Shown here in pieces: positions 1 through 5,976 of a DNA stretch of 7,215 nt. The stretch is taken from contig JAQGOW010000575.1 in NCBI GenBank assembly GCA_028293405.1, positions 1-7,215 of the forward strand, in the 5' to 3' direction. Made by a program: the position numbers and the translations under genes. Position 1 is the first letter of the stretch; every line of letters starts with the position of its first letter. The notes under the pieces are model-generated. The model was given only the letters and a program-made list of their open reading frames with translations, made no database searches and was not told the origin of the DNA. Source of the DNA: Verrucomicrobiales bacterium. GTDB lineage: Bacteria > Verrucomicrobiota > Verrucomicrobiia > Limisphaerales > Palsa-1400.

Positions 1-2
1 AC

Positions 3-3000
3 GACACGGCCACCGACTCCGATTTACCGAACGGCTGGCGTCTCAACGCCTCCGCGCGTCACATCATGTGGGACGCAGCACCCGGCGCGGGGCCGATCAC
101 GTTTGACAATTTCTCGCTCACCTGGAAATCCGGCCCGCGCACATGGACCGGCGGCGGGGTTGACGGTAACTGGAGCACAAGCGCGAACTGGGGCGGCGCA
201 GTCCCGGGCAACGGCGACTTTCTGACTTTCGCAGGGGCCACACGAACAATCAACACCAACGACCTGAGTTCGCTCAGTGTGCCATGGATCAAATTCAACG
301 CTGGCGGTTTTTCCATCAACGGAAATGCTCTGACCGTTAGCAGTGCAATCACCAATTCAGCCGGCAACAACACGATCAACGCGCCGGTCACGTCTGGCGG
401 CGCATTGCGACTGCAATCGGATTCCGGAACTCTCACCGGCGCCGGCGCCGTAGCAAATGGCGGACAAACTTTAACTGCTGACGGCTCAGGCAACACGACA
501 GTTAGCGGAATCATTAGCGGCACGGGCGCGCTGACGAAAACCGGCGGGGGCACCCTTCAACTTTCGGGGACGAGTGCAAACACGTATTCCGGCCTGACAA
601 CAGTAACTTCCGGAACACTCCTGTTGGCAAAAACCGGAGGCGTCAATGCCGTCGCGGGCGGCCTCACCATCGGCGACGGTGTCGGTGGAGCAAGCGCGGA
701 TGTGGTCAGGCTGGGCGCGGCCGATCAAATTTCAACTTCAGCAGTAACGATTTCTGGCAGTGGCCTGCTCGACCTTAACGGGTTTAACGAAACGATTGGT
801 TCTCTGTCAGGCAGCACCGGCGGCCTCATCAATCTCGGTGCGGGCACGTTGAACGTTGGTGATGGCAACTCGACGACTTATGCCGGGAGCATTGCAGGGA
901 CTGGTGGTCTGATCAAAACAGGTTCGGGAACTTTGACCTTGAAAGGGGCGAGCACATTCAGCGGTGCGACCGCGATCAACAGCGGCGTGCTCAATGTTCA
1001 GAATGCAACCTCGCTTGGAGCGGGAGCTGTTAGCGTGAGCAGCGGGACGGCTTTAGAACTGCAAGGCGGCATCACAATCAGCGGTCAGCCACTGACAATC
1101 AATGGAAGCGGCATCAGCGGAAATGGTGCGTTGCGAAATATCAGCGGCAACAATAGTTGGAGCGGATCTGTTACGCTCGGCACTGCGTCAACCGTTCAAT
1201 CTGATTCAGGAACACTAACCATCAGCGGCGGCGTCAGTGGCGGCCAACCGTTGACCGTCGATGGCCTTGGAAACACGACGATTAGCGGCGTTGTCAGTGG
1301 TGCTGGAGCTTTGACGAAGAACGATGCGGGGACGCTTACTCTGAACGCCGCCAACACTTACACCGGCAACACGACGATCAACTCTGGCGCTTTGACAATC
1401 GGCTCAAGCGGCTCGATTGCCAGTTCGCCAATCGTCACGATCGCTACTGGCGCAACGCTCAACACTTCGTCCGGCTTCGCCATCGCGTCATCGCAAACAC
1501 TCGCGCGCAACGCAACTTCCGGCGCAGCTTCCATCAACGGTCCTGTCGCCTTCAGTTCCGGCGCGAGCCTCTCGTTGCCGGCGGACGGTACCGGCGACAC
1601 CGTTAGCTCCGTCAACGTCACAGGCAATCTCACACTCAACAACAACACCATCACCGTGAACGTCTCGGGCGGCGCGCTCAACGCCGGAAGCTATTCCCTT
1701 CTCACTTACAGCGGCACGAGAAATGGCACCTTCAACCTCACGCCCGTCATCACCGGCTCAGGGATTCAAGCGGGCACGCGCGCGGTGATTTTCATTACGT
1801 CTGGCCTCGTTTCGCTCAAAGTCATTGCCATCGAAACCAACAGCGTCTTCCGCGTCATGACTTACAACATCCACTCCGGCGCAGATCCGGTCACCGGCAA
1901 TATTGACACGACGCGCACGGCTAATTTCATAACCGGGAACGATGTCGATTTGGTTTCCCTCAACGAAGTCGCGCGTAATATGCCGCGCTCAAATGGTCGC
2001 GATATCATCGCGGAGCTCTCGCAGAAAACCGGCATGCCTTTTGTGTTCAGCAACAATATGCAAGGCCTCCCCGCCGGTCAGGAATTTGGGAACGCGATTC
2101 TGTCACGCTTTCCGATTCTCTTTCGCGACCACCGGCTCTTGCCGAATATCAACGGCAATGAACAACGCGGCTGGCTGAAGACAATCGTCGATGTGAACGG
2201 TAAATACATCACCTTCGAGAGCACGCACCTGGATTTCCACTCCGACAGCACAGAGCGCCTCATGTGCGCCACCAACATCAATACCTGGCTCGCCGAGGAA
2301 ACGGTGCCCACAATCATTTGCGGAGATTTCAACGACACGCCCAGCAGCCCCGTTTACAACCTCATGGACAATGACTGGAAAGACACCTGGACTACAGCCG
2401 GCGACGGCTCCCTCGGACGCACCGTTCCGTCTCCCGGTTATCCGAATAATTTAAATGCCCGCATCGATTACATCTGGAAGGCGCTCGGAACATCAATCAC
2501 GCCGACTAACGAGTTCGTCGGTTACACGATCGAAGCCTCGGATCACTACCCTGTCATCAGCGACTTCATTCTCACCAGCACGACCAATTATTCCTCCGGT
2601 TTTTATTTTCCGTTCGACGAAGGCAGCGGAACTACCGTGACCGACTCGGTCGGCGGTTTGCAATCCGATGCCGGAACACCCACTTGGAGCACAAGCTCGC
2701 CGAGCGGCCATACCGGCGATGACTCGCTCAGTTTCAATGGCTCGAAAAAGATAAGCGTTCCCGATCCAAAACAAACGATCGGGCCCAATCCTTTTAACGA
2801 CGATTACACGCTGCAAGCCTGGGTGAAGATTGCGGTGAACTACGCGCCTTCAGAACGCGCGGTCCTCTTCCAATACGAACGCAAACCCGGTTTCTCCTTC
2901 TCGATCAACACCAACCGAACGCTGCACACGAGCGCATTCAAAATCAAAGACATCTCCTCAACGGCCACTGTCCCGAACGACGGCGCATGGCATCATGTCG

Positions 3001-3533
3001 CTGTCGTTCACACCGACGGCGTGAACATGCAGTTCTATATTGATGGCGCCCTCGCCGCTACGGTCGCTTACACCAACGGTGCTGGTTATCGCACCAGTTC
3101 CGAGATTACAATTGGTGCCGCGTCGGAAGGCGCGAACTGGTTCACCGGGAACATAGATCGCATCCGGTTTGATAACCGCGTGCTCACACCATCGGAACTC
3201 GATTCCGTTGCTGGCACCGCCAAGAGCTTCATGCGCACATCAATAACGGGAACAGGTTCGACCAGTGCCGCAACCCCTATCCGAACTATCCGAATCGTCG
3301 GCGCGCAAACGCAATCCGATGGTCGCTTGACATTGACGTGGTCATCCGTCGGCGGCACCCGCTACCGCGTCCAATCGGCGACGAGCGCGGCGGGCCCATT
3401 CACCGACATCGCGCGTGATGCTGCGAGCGAAACAGACTCTGCACCGGCGGGGCAAGCGTCTACTCAGTCGTTCACGGAATTTGATAATTCAACCAACGCA
3501 GTCCGGTTCTATCGCATCCAAGTTGTGCCCTAA
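3..3533 (+). CDS. Large secreted PATR-repeat protein with EEP nuclease/phosphatase and LamG domains (5' partial)
   Basis: The frame is open from the window edge, so the start codon and any signal peptide lie upstream; 1176 residues are visible (residue n starts at base 3n) and the stop is TAA. Domains in order: a W/N/G-rich entry segment (about 48-78); Gly/Ser/Thr/Asn-rich autotransporter-associated beta-strand repeats to about residue 615; an endonuclease/exonuclease/phosphatase domain (about 616-858) with TYNIH (N622), LNEV (E655), THLD (H742), GDFND (D775, N777), RIDYIW (D822) and SDHYPV (D847, H848); a LamG-like jellyroll (about 864-1071); and a C-terminal beta domain (about 1102-1176). 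The family fold and intact catalytic set predict a metal-dependent phosphodiesterase or nuclease; the stalk and jellyroll predict an extracellular or surface location. The substrate cannot be read. There is no autotransporter barrel and no obvious PEP-CTERM tail. Codons are strongly C-ending, unlike the downstream operon. Confidence 0.88.
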   Translation, partial: DTATDSDLPNGWRLNASARHIMWDAAPGAGPITFDNFSLTWKSGPRTWTGGGVDGNWSTSANWGGAVPGNGDFLTFAGATRTINTNDLSSLSVPWIKFNAGGFSINGNALTVSSAITNSAGNNTINAPVTSGGALRLQSDSGTLTGAGAVANGGQTLTADGSGNTTVSGIISGTGALTKTGGGTLQLSGTSANTYSGLTTVTSGTLLLAKTGGVNAVAGGLTIGDGVGGASADVVRLGAADQISTSAVTISGSGLLDLNGFNETIGSLSGSTGGLINLGAGTLNVGDGNSTTYAGSIAGTGGLIKTGSGTLTLKGASTFSGATAINSGVLNVQNATSLGAGAVSVSSGTALELQGGITISGQPLTINGSGISGNGALRNISGNNSWSGSVTLGTASTVQSDSGTLTISGGVSGGQPLTVDGLGNTTISGVVSGAGALTKNDAGTLTLNAANTYTGNTTINSGALTIGSSGSIASSPIVTIATGATLNTSSGFAIASSQTLARNATSGAASINGPVAFSSGASLSLPADGTGDTVSSVNVTGNLTLNNNTITVNVSGGALNAGSYSLLTYSGTRNGTFNLTPVITGSGIQAGTRAVIFITSGLVSLKVIAIETNSVFRVMTYNIHSGADPVTGNIDTTRTANFITGNDVDLVSLNEVARNMPRSNGRDIIAELSQKTGMPFVFSNNMQGLPAGQEFGNAILSRFPILFRDHRLLPNINGNEQRGWLKTIVDVNGKYITFESTHLDFHSDSTERLMCATNINTWLAEETVPTIICGDFNDTPSSPVYNLMDNDWKDTWTTAGDGSLGRTVPSPGYPNNLNARIDYIWKALGTSITPTNEFVGYTIEASDHYPVISDFILTSTTNYSSGFYFPFDEGSGTTVTDSVGGLQSDAGTPTWSTSSPSGHTGDDSLSFNGSKKISVPDPKQTIGPNPFNDDYTLQAWVKIAVNYAPSERAVLFQYERKPGFSFSINTNRTLHTSAFKIKDISSTATVPNDGAWHHVAVVHTDGVNMQFYIDGALAATVAYTNGAGYRTSSEITIGAASEGANWFTGNIDRIRFDNRVLTPSELDSVAGTAKSFMRTSITGTGSTSAATPIRTIRIVGAQTQSDGRLTLTWSSVGGTRYRVQSATSAAGPFTDIARDAASETDSAPAGQASTQSFTEFDNSTNAVRFYRIQVVP
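519..1418 (+). repeat. PATR-type beta-strand repeats within the large secreted protein
   Basis: Three clear copies of an approximately 40-residue unit are visible at 519-641, 897-1019 and 1299-1418. Each follows the pattern G(T/A)G-x-L-x-K-x2-x-GTL-x-L, then a Y/F-(S/T)G step, then T-x-I/V-x-SG-x-L-x-(I/V/L), which is the classic autotransporter-associated beta-strand repeat. More diverged copies fill the spaces between them. A longer module, SDSGTLT ... GGQ(T/P)LT-D-GNTT-SG--SG-GALTK, occurs twice, starting at 417 and 1200 (783 bp, or 261 codons, apart). Such repeats form right-handed beta-solenoid stalks in secreted proteins. Confidence 0.85.
1848..2576 (+). other. EEP (endonuclease/exonuclease/phosphatase) domain, complete catalytic set
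   Basis: This is the domain-level annotation of the central part of the large secreted protein. All the usual EEP landmarks occur in order: the Asn of TYNIH, the metal-binding Glu of LNEV, GNAILSR, the His of THLD, the Asp and Asn of GDFND, the Asp of RIDYIW and the Asp-His pair of SDHYPV. In the family these residues coordinate one or two divalent metals and activate water for phosphodiester or phosphomonoester cleavage. Close relatives could be DNase I-like nucleases, sphingomyelinases or secreted phosphatases; the sequence alone does not choose between them. Confidence 0.88.
2592..3215 (+). other. LamG-like concanavalin A-type jellyroll domain
   Basis: This is the domain-level annotation within the large secreted protein. 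It opens with the typical YFPFDEGSGTTVTDSVG segment and continues through SLSFNGSKKISVPD, YTLQAWVKI, GAWHHVAVVHTDG, MQFYIDGALAATV, ITIGAASEG and FTGNIDRIRFDNRVLTPSEL. That order matches LamG-like jellyroll domains of bacterial surface proteins, which usually mediate carbohydrate or matrix binding. It probably targets or stabilises the adjacent EEP domain; the ligand is unknown. Confidence 0.82.
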
Positions 3534-3550
3534 CGCCGAGTTCCAGAACG

Positions 3551-3587
3551 AAAAAATAAGTCCACGCGCTGAAGCGTGGACTTTTGG
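3551..3587 (+). terminator. Intrinsic terminator after the large secreted protein gene
   Basis: A perfect 10-bp stem, AAGTCCACGC (3558-3567) and GCGTGGACTT (3574-3583), encloses the 6-nt loop GCTGAA. It starts 24 nt after the stop codon, is preceded by a run of six A and followed by TT, giving TTTT across the stem end. The flanking A and T runs could let it work on both strands, though only + strand transcription is evident here. It should insulate the upstream gene from the fumarase operon. Confidence 0.85.
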
Positions 3588-3759
3588 GTTGTCTCTCTGC
3601 CGTTGTTCTCCTTCGAGAGACTACTCGCAGTCGGGAAACAACAAAAACGACTGCTACCCTTTGGTTAATAATAACCCAAGTTTGGCGTTCTGGAAAACAC
3701 TGAGCAAGCTCGGCCACAGAGCGCACCGTTAGGTGCCGTCCTACCCCCCCCCAAGCTTT

Positions 3760-3800
3760 TTGGTCGAATTTGGTCGAAATTACTCGAAATAGGCCCAAAT
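3760..3800. repeat. Decaying 10-bp phased direct repeats
   Basis: Successive 10-bp blocks from 3761 read TGGTCGAATT, TGGTCGAAAT, TACTCGAAAT and AGGCCCAAAT. The 9-mer TTGGTCGAA is exact at 3760-3768 and 3770-3778, and similarity decays rightward. The spacing equals about one helical turn, so the shared bases and short A-runs lie on one DNA face. This could be a bent segment, a protein-binding array, or simple slippage; no factor is recognised. Confidence 0.6.
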
Positions 3801-3849
3801 TAGTAAACTTTTGGCCGACCTGTCAGGTCCGCCTTATTTCAAAGAACAT

Positions 3850-3880
3850 CGGAGTGGTCGTAACGGGTTCGACGACTCCG
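3850..3880. repeat. Imperfect inverted repeat (11-bp arms, one mismatch)
   Basis: The left arm CGGAGTGGTCG (3850-3860) pairs with CGACGACTCCG (3870-3880) with one G-G mismatch, around a 9-nt centre. No T-run follows, so it is not a simple intrinsic terminator. The right arm overlaps a tandem 9-mer, GACTCCGGC at 3874-3882 and 3883-3891, so a second ACTCCG can pair with the same left arm. It could be an RNA hairpin in the 5' leader of the fumarase operon or a DNA operator. Confidence 0.55.
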
Positions 3881-3984
3881 GCGACTCCGGCGGCTAACAC
3901 GGTTGTCGCACCGCCATTATGACATGACGTAGCTAATTGTCAACGCATGTAGCTTCTCCGGAAGACATTTAGCACGGAGACACA

Positions 3985-4001
3985 GAGGGGAAGAGGAAAA
4001 G
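3985..4001 (+). promoter_or_regulatory. Shine-Dalgarno region of the fumarase alpha gene
   Basis: The purine-rich run GAGGGGAAGAGGAAAAG precedes the ATG at 4002, with GAGG at 3993-3996 leaving 5 nt to the start. This is the best ribosome binding site in the window and is the reason for preferring the 4002 start. A second site, GGTGA at 4079-4083, is also 5 nt ahead of the internal ATG at 4089, so two starts are possible. Confidence 0.65.
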
Positions 4002-4976
4002 ATGCATGCCCAACCTCCAAACAGCCAACGTCGAAATCAGAAAAAAATGTCGCGTGGGCGCACTGAGCTAACTAACATGGTGACCTTAATGGAAGTTGCC
4101 CAGAATTTCTACGATTTGATCGAAACGACTTGCCGCGATCTCTATATTCAGTCGCTGAAAGAGATTCCTCCGGATGTTGTTGAAGCCATCAAACGCGCCG
4201 CTGCACGCGAAACCAAAGAGGTCGCGAAACGCATTTTTTCTCACTACCTGCGCTCGATCGAACTCGGCCAAAAGGAAAACATGATGGTGTGCCAGGATAC
4301 CGGCATTCCGATTTATTGGGTCGAGATTGGCGGGAACATGCGGTTTGACGGCGCAAAGTTGACGCAGGCAATCGTGCGCGGGACGGAACGCGCGACGCGC
4401 GAACATCCGTTGCGCTCGAGTATCGTTGCTCCGCTGACGCGAGAGAATCGGCAGACGAGCACCGGCGAAGGTATCCCAATCATCCACTACGATTTCGTGG
4501 CCGACTCGGATGAAATTGATATTTTGTTTATGCCGAAGGGATCGGGCTCGGAAAATATGTCGTTCATGAAAATGTTGGTTCCAGCCGACGGCGTGAATGG
4601 CATCAAAAAATTTGTTTTGGAAAATGTGGTCGGCGCCGGCGCAAAGCCTTGTCCGCCGATGGTGGTTGGTGTTGGCATCGGCGGTTCGTCGGACCTTTGC
4701 ATGACTCTCGCGAAGAAGGCGACGACGCGTCCAGTAGGTTCGAAAAATCCTGACCCGAAGATTGCGGCGATCGAACAAGAGCTTTTTGACGCGATCAATT
4801 CGACGGGCATCGGGCCGCAAGGTCTCGGTGGCGATACGACGGCGTTGGGCGTGCATATCGAATCGGCTTGGACGCATATCACGTGCAATCCTGTGGCGGT
4901 GAACATTCAGTGTTGGCGCGCGGAACGGCGTCGGGCGCGCATTTCGATGGATGGCCAAGTGAAAATCGGATTTTAG
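4002..4976 (+). CDS. Class I fumarate hydratase / tartrate-dehydratase-type hydro-lyase, alpha subunit
   Basis: The 324-residue protein matches the N-terminal (alpha) half of the oxygen-sensitive [4Fe-4S] class I fumarases, which interconvert fumarate and malate in the cytoplasm. Visible motifs are CQDTG (C97-Q98-D99), HPLRSS (R138), KGSGSEN, PCPP (C217) before VGVGIGGSSD, and THI (H292) before VNIQC (C304). C97, C217 and C304 have the spacing expected of the three cluster ligands (120 and 87 residues), and Q98, D99, R138 and H292 match known active-site positions. The beta subunit begins 1 nt after the TAG, so the two are coupled and form one enzyme. Family members usually begin near M30 (4089, MEVAQNFYDLI), which makes the first 29 basic, polar residues an unusual extension; 4002 has the stronger ribosome binding site. 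L-tartrate dehydratase (ttdA-like) is an alternative, but the Sdh-like neighbour favours fumarase. Confidence 0.92.
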   Translation: MHAQPPNSQRRNQKKMSRGRTELTNMVTLMEVAQNFYDLIETTCRDLYIQSLKEIPPDVVEAIKRAAARETKEVAKRIFSHYLRSIELGQKENMMVCQDTGIPIYWVEIGGNMRFDGAKLTQAIVRGTERATREHPLRSSIVAPLTRENRQTSTGEGIPIIHYDFVADSDEIDILFMPKGSGSENMSFMKMLVPADGVNGIKKFVLENVVGAGAKPCPPMVVGVGIGGSSDLCMTLAKKATTRPVGSKNPDPKIAAIEQELFDAINSTGIGPQGLGGDTTALGVHIESAWTHITCNPVAVNIQCWRAERRRARISMDGQVKIGF

Positions 4977-4977
4977 T

Positions 4978-5568
4978 ATGGCTGAATTTCGTTTCAAAAC
5001 TCCTTTGACCGAAAGCGACGTGCGGCAGTTGCGCGTCGGTGATTCTGTTTTGTTGGACGGCGTTATCTTTGGTGTGCGCGATGGGAATTTGATCCGGGTG
5101 TTCGATAAAAAAGTCGCGCCGCCTTGCGATTGGAAAGGCGCGGCGTTGTTGCACACGGCGCCTAATGTGAAGAAGGTCGACGGCAAGTATGTACCGGTTT
5201 GTGTCGGCACGACCACGAGCATGCGGATGGATCGGTTCACGGAAGGTTTGCTGCGCGATTACGGAGTCCGCGCGATTCTCGGCAAAGGCGGGATGTCGCT
5301 GCGCACTGCGGAGCTGATGAAGCAATATGGCGCAGTTTATTTATCGGTGACCGGCGGCGCGGCGGCGATGGAGACGTTGCAGATCGAAGAGATCGAACAG
5401 GTTTTTTGGGAAGATTTGATGCCGGAATGCATTTGGCAATTTCGGTTCAAAGGTTTCGGGCCGCTGACGGTGGGGATTGACGCGCATGGCGGCAATTTGC
5501 AAATGGACGTGCAGGCGCAGGCGAATTCGAAGGCTGCCGAGTTGATGAAGAAAATGGGGCTTGTTTAA
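4978..5568 (+). CDS. Class I fumarate hydratase / TtdB-type hydro-lyase, beta subunit
   Basis: The 196-residue protein is the C-terminal (beta) partner of the preceding gene and completes the active site. It shows LRVGDSVLLDG, then TTSMRMD (T79, R83) and GKGGM (K103); the 4- and 24-residue spacings match the catalytic Thr, Arg and Lys of class I fumarases. GAVYLSVTGGAAA, a W/E-rich QIEEIEQVFWEDL segment and GFGPLTVGIDAHGGNL follow, closely resembling tartrate dehydratase beta. Two positions look unusual: the common RDxxH motif reads R34-D35-G-N-L38, with Leu for His, and the usual GPTTS reads GTTTS. The ATG lies 1 nt after the alpha stop with no clear ribosome binding site, so translation is probably coupled. 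Fumarase is the best reading; tartrate dehydratase is possible. Confidence 0.91.
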   Translation: MAEFRFKTPLTESDVRQLRVGDSVLLDGVIFGVRDGNLIRVFDKKVAPPCDWKGAALLHTAPNVKKVDGKYVPVCVGTTTSMRMDRFTEGLLRDYGVRAILGKGGMSLRTAELMKQYGAVYLSVTGGAAAMETLQIEEIEQVFWEDLMPECIWQFRFKGFGPLTVGIDAHGGNLQMDVQAQANSKAAELMKKMGLV

Positions 5569-5571
5569 TAT

Positions 5572-5976
5572 ATGACCAATCCCGAAACAGCTACTTACAC
5601 GAGCACGCCGACCAAACCGACCAAGCGCCGGTTCCAAAGTTATCGCGGCACATGGGCGTGGCTGACGCAACGGATCAGCGCGATTGTTTTGTTCCTGCTT
5701 ATTCCCATCAAAATTTATACGGGTTGGGCTGCGAAAGATAAGGTGCCGTATCCGGAATTTTTGGGGTCTCCGAAATCAACGCACTTGAGCGGCGGTCTCG
5801 ATATTGCGTTGTTGTTGTTTTTTCTCATTCACGCGTTTTACGGAGTTCGCGTCATCCTGATGGATCTTGGGGTGATTCGTGAAGAATCGTTCTTCTGGCG
5901 CGCGCTGATTTTGGCGCTCGGGATTTTTGGGTTCACGGTCTGGTACGTTTACGTGCACGAATACGCCGGCGCGTAG
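5572..5976 (+). CDS. sdhD: Succinate dehydrogenase membrane anchor subunit, SdhD-like
   Basis: This 134-residue protein has a polar N-terminus and three predicted membrane helices, at about 28-51, 74-97 and 107-130. The first carries W-x-L-x-QRISA (Q33, R34, S36), like the quinone-side RATA/QRLSA segment of SdhD. The second carries LIHAFYGVRVILMDLG, where H87 is the likely haem b ligand and D98 lies 11 residues on, the same spacing as H71 and D82 in E. coli SdhD; the following Tyr of E. coli (Y83) is Leu here. In complex II this subunit anchors SdhAB and passes electrons from succinate oxidation to quinone. It starts 3 nt after the fumarase beta stop, so it is in the same operon, yet no SdhA, SdhB or SdhC is in view. 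SdhC of the same superfamily is a less likely alternative. Confidence 0.82.
   Translation: MTNPETATYTSTPTKPTKRRFQSYRGTWAWLTQRISAIVLFLLIPIKIYTGWAAKDKVPYPEFLGSPKSTHLSGGLDIALLLFFLIHAFYGVRVILMDLGVIREESFFWRALILALGIFGFTVWYVYVHEYAGA

Larger units (their letters stand above)
3588..3984. other. Non-coding intergenic stretch rich in small dyads and short repeats
   Basis: I see no credible gene here on either strand. Visible elements are: a 7-bp stem GCAGTCG/CGACTGC with a 14-nt A-rich loop (3627-3654); a GGTTA/TAACC dyad extended by TT/AA across one bulged C (3661-3679); a 5-bp GCACC/GGTGC hairpin (3723-3736); nine consecutive C (3744-3752); 10-bp phased repeats (3760-3800); a GACCTG-T-CAGGTC palindrome (3817-3829); a long imperfect inverted repeat (3850-3880); tandem 9-mers (3874-3891); two GTAGCT hexamers exactly 20 bp apart (3929-3934, 3949-3954); and a short CTTC-TCCG-GAAG hairpin with a UNCG-type loop (3953-3964). 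It must hold the promoter of the fumarase operon, but I cannot assign convincing -35/-10 boxes. Confidence 0.6.

Noticed and set aside
59..553. A 164-codon - strand open frame over the start of the repeat protein
   Set aside because: The product is Pro/Val/Ala-rich as expected from the reverse of Gly/Thr/Asn-rich repeat codons; it is a shadow of the real gene.
3744..3752. Run of nine C as a phase-variation switch
   Set aside because: It lies in non-coding DNA far from any start codon and recognisable promoter, so no switching target is evident; it could also be a sequencing length error.
3415..3798. Open frames on both strands crossing the stop of the large gene into the gap (3415-3732 + and 3472-3798 -)
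   Set aside because: Neither has a ribosome binding site or recognisable domain, and both run through the terminator hairpin.
3850..3891. A possible tRNA or tmRNA end, suggested by GGTTCGA in this stretch
   Set aside because: The flanking bases do not form a T-arm, there is no acceptor stem or anticodon arm, and the pairing present is a simple long hairpin.
3972..3992. ACGGAGACACAGAG-like text resembling a dispersed intergenic repeat seen in several phyla
   Set aside because: Only one short copy is visible and the overlap with a purine-rich ribosome binding site makes chance similarity likely.
3534..4001. A replication origin at the point where GC skew changes
   Set aside because: I found no TTATCCACA-like DnaA boxes and no dnaA, dnaN or gidA-type neighbour; gene-specific codon bias explains the change more simply.
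4086..5240. A 384-codon open frame on the - strand opposite the fumarase genes
   Set aside because: It lies wholly against two clearly conserved genes, its product is a low-complexity Arg/His/Asn/Phe-rich sequence with no recognisable motif, and it arises from the G-rich codon bias of the real frames.
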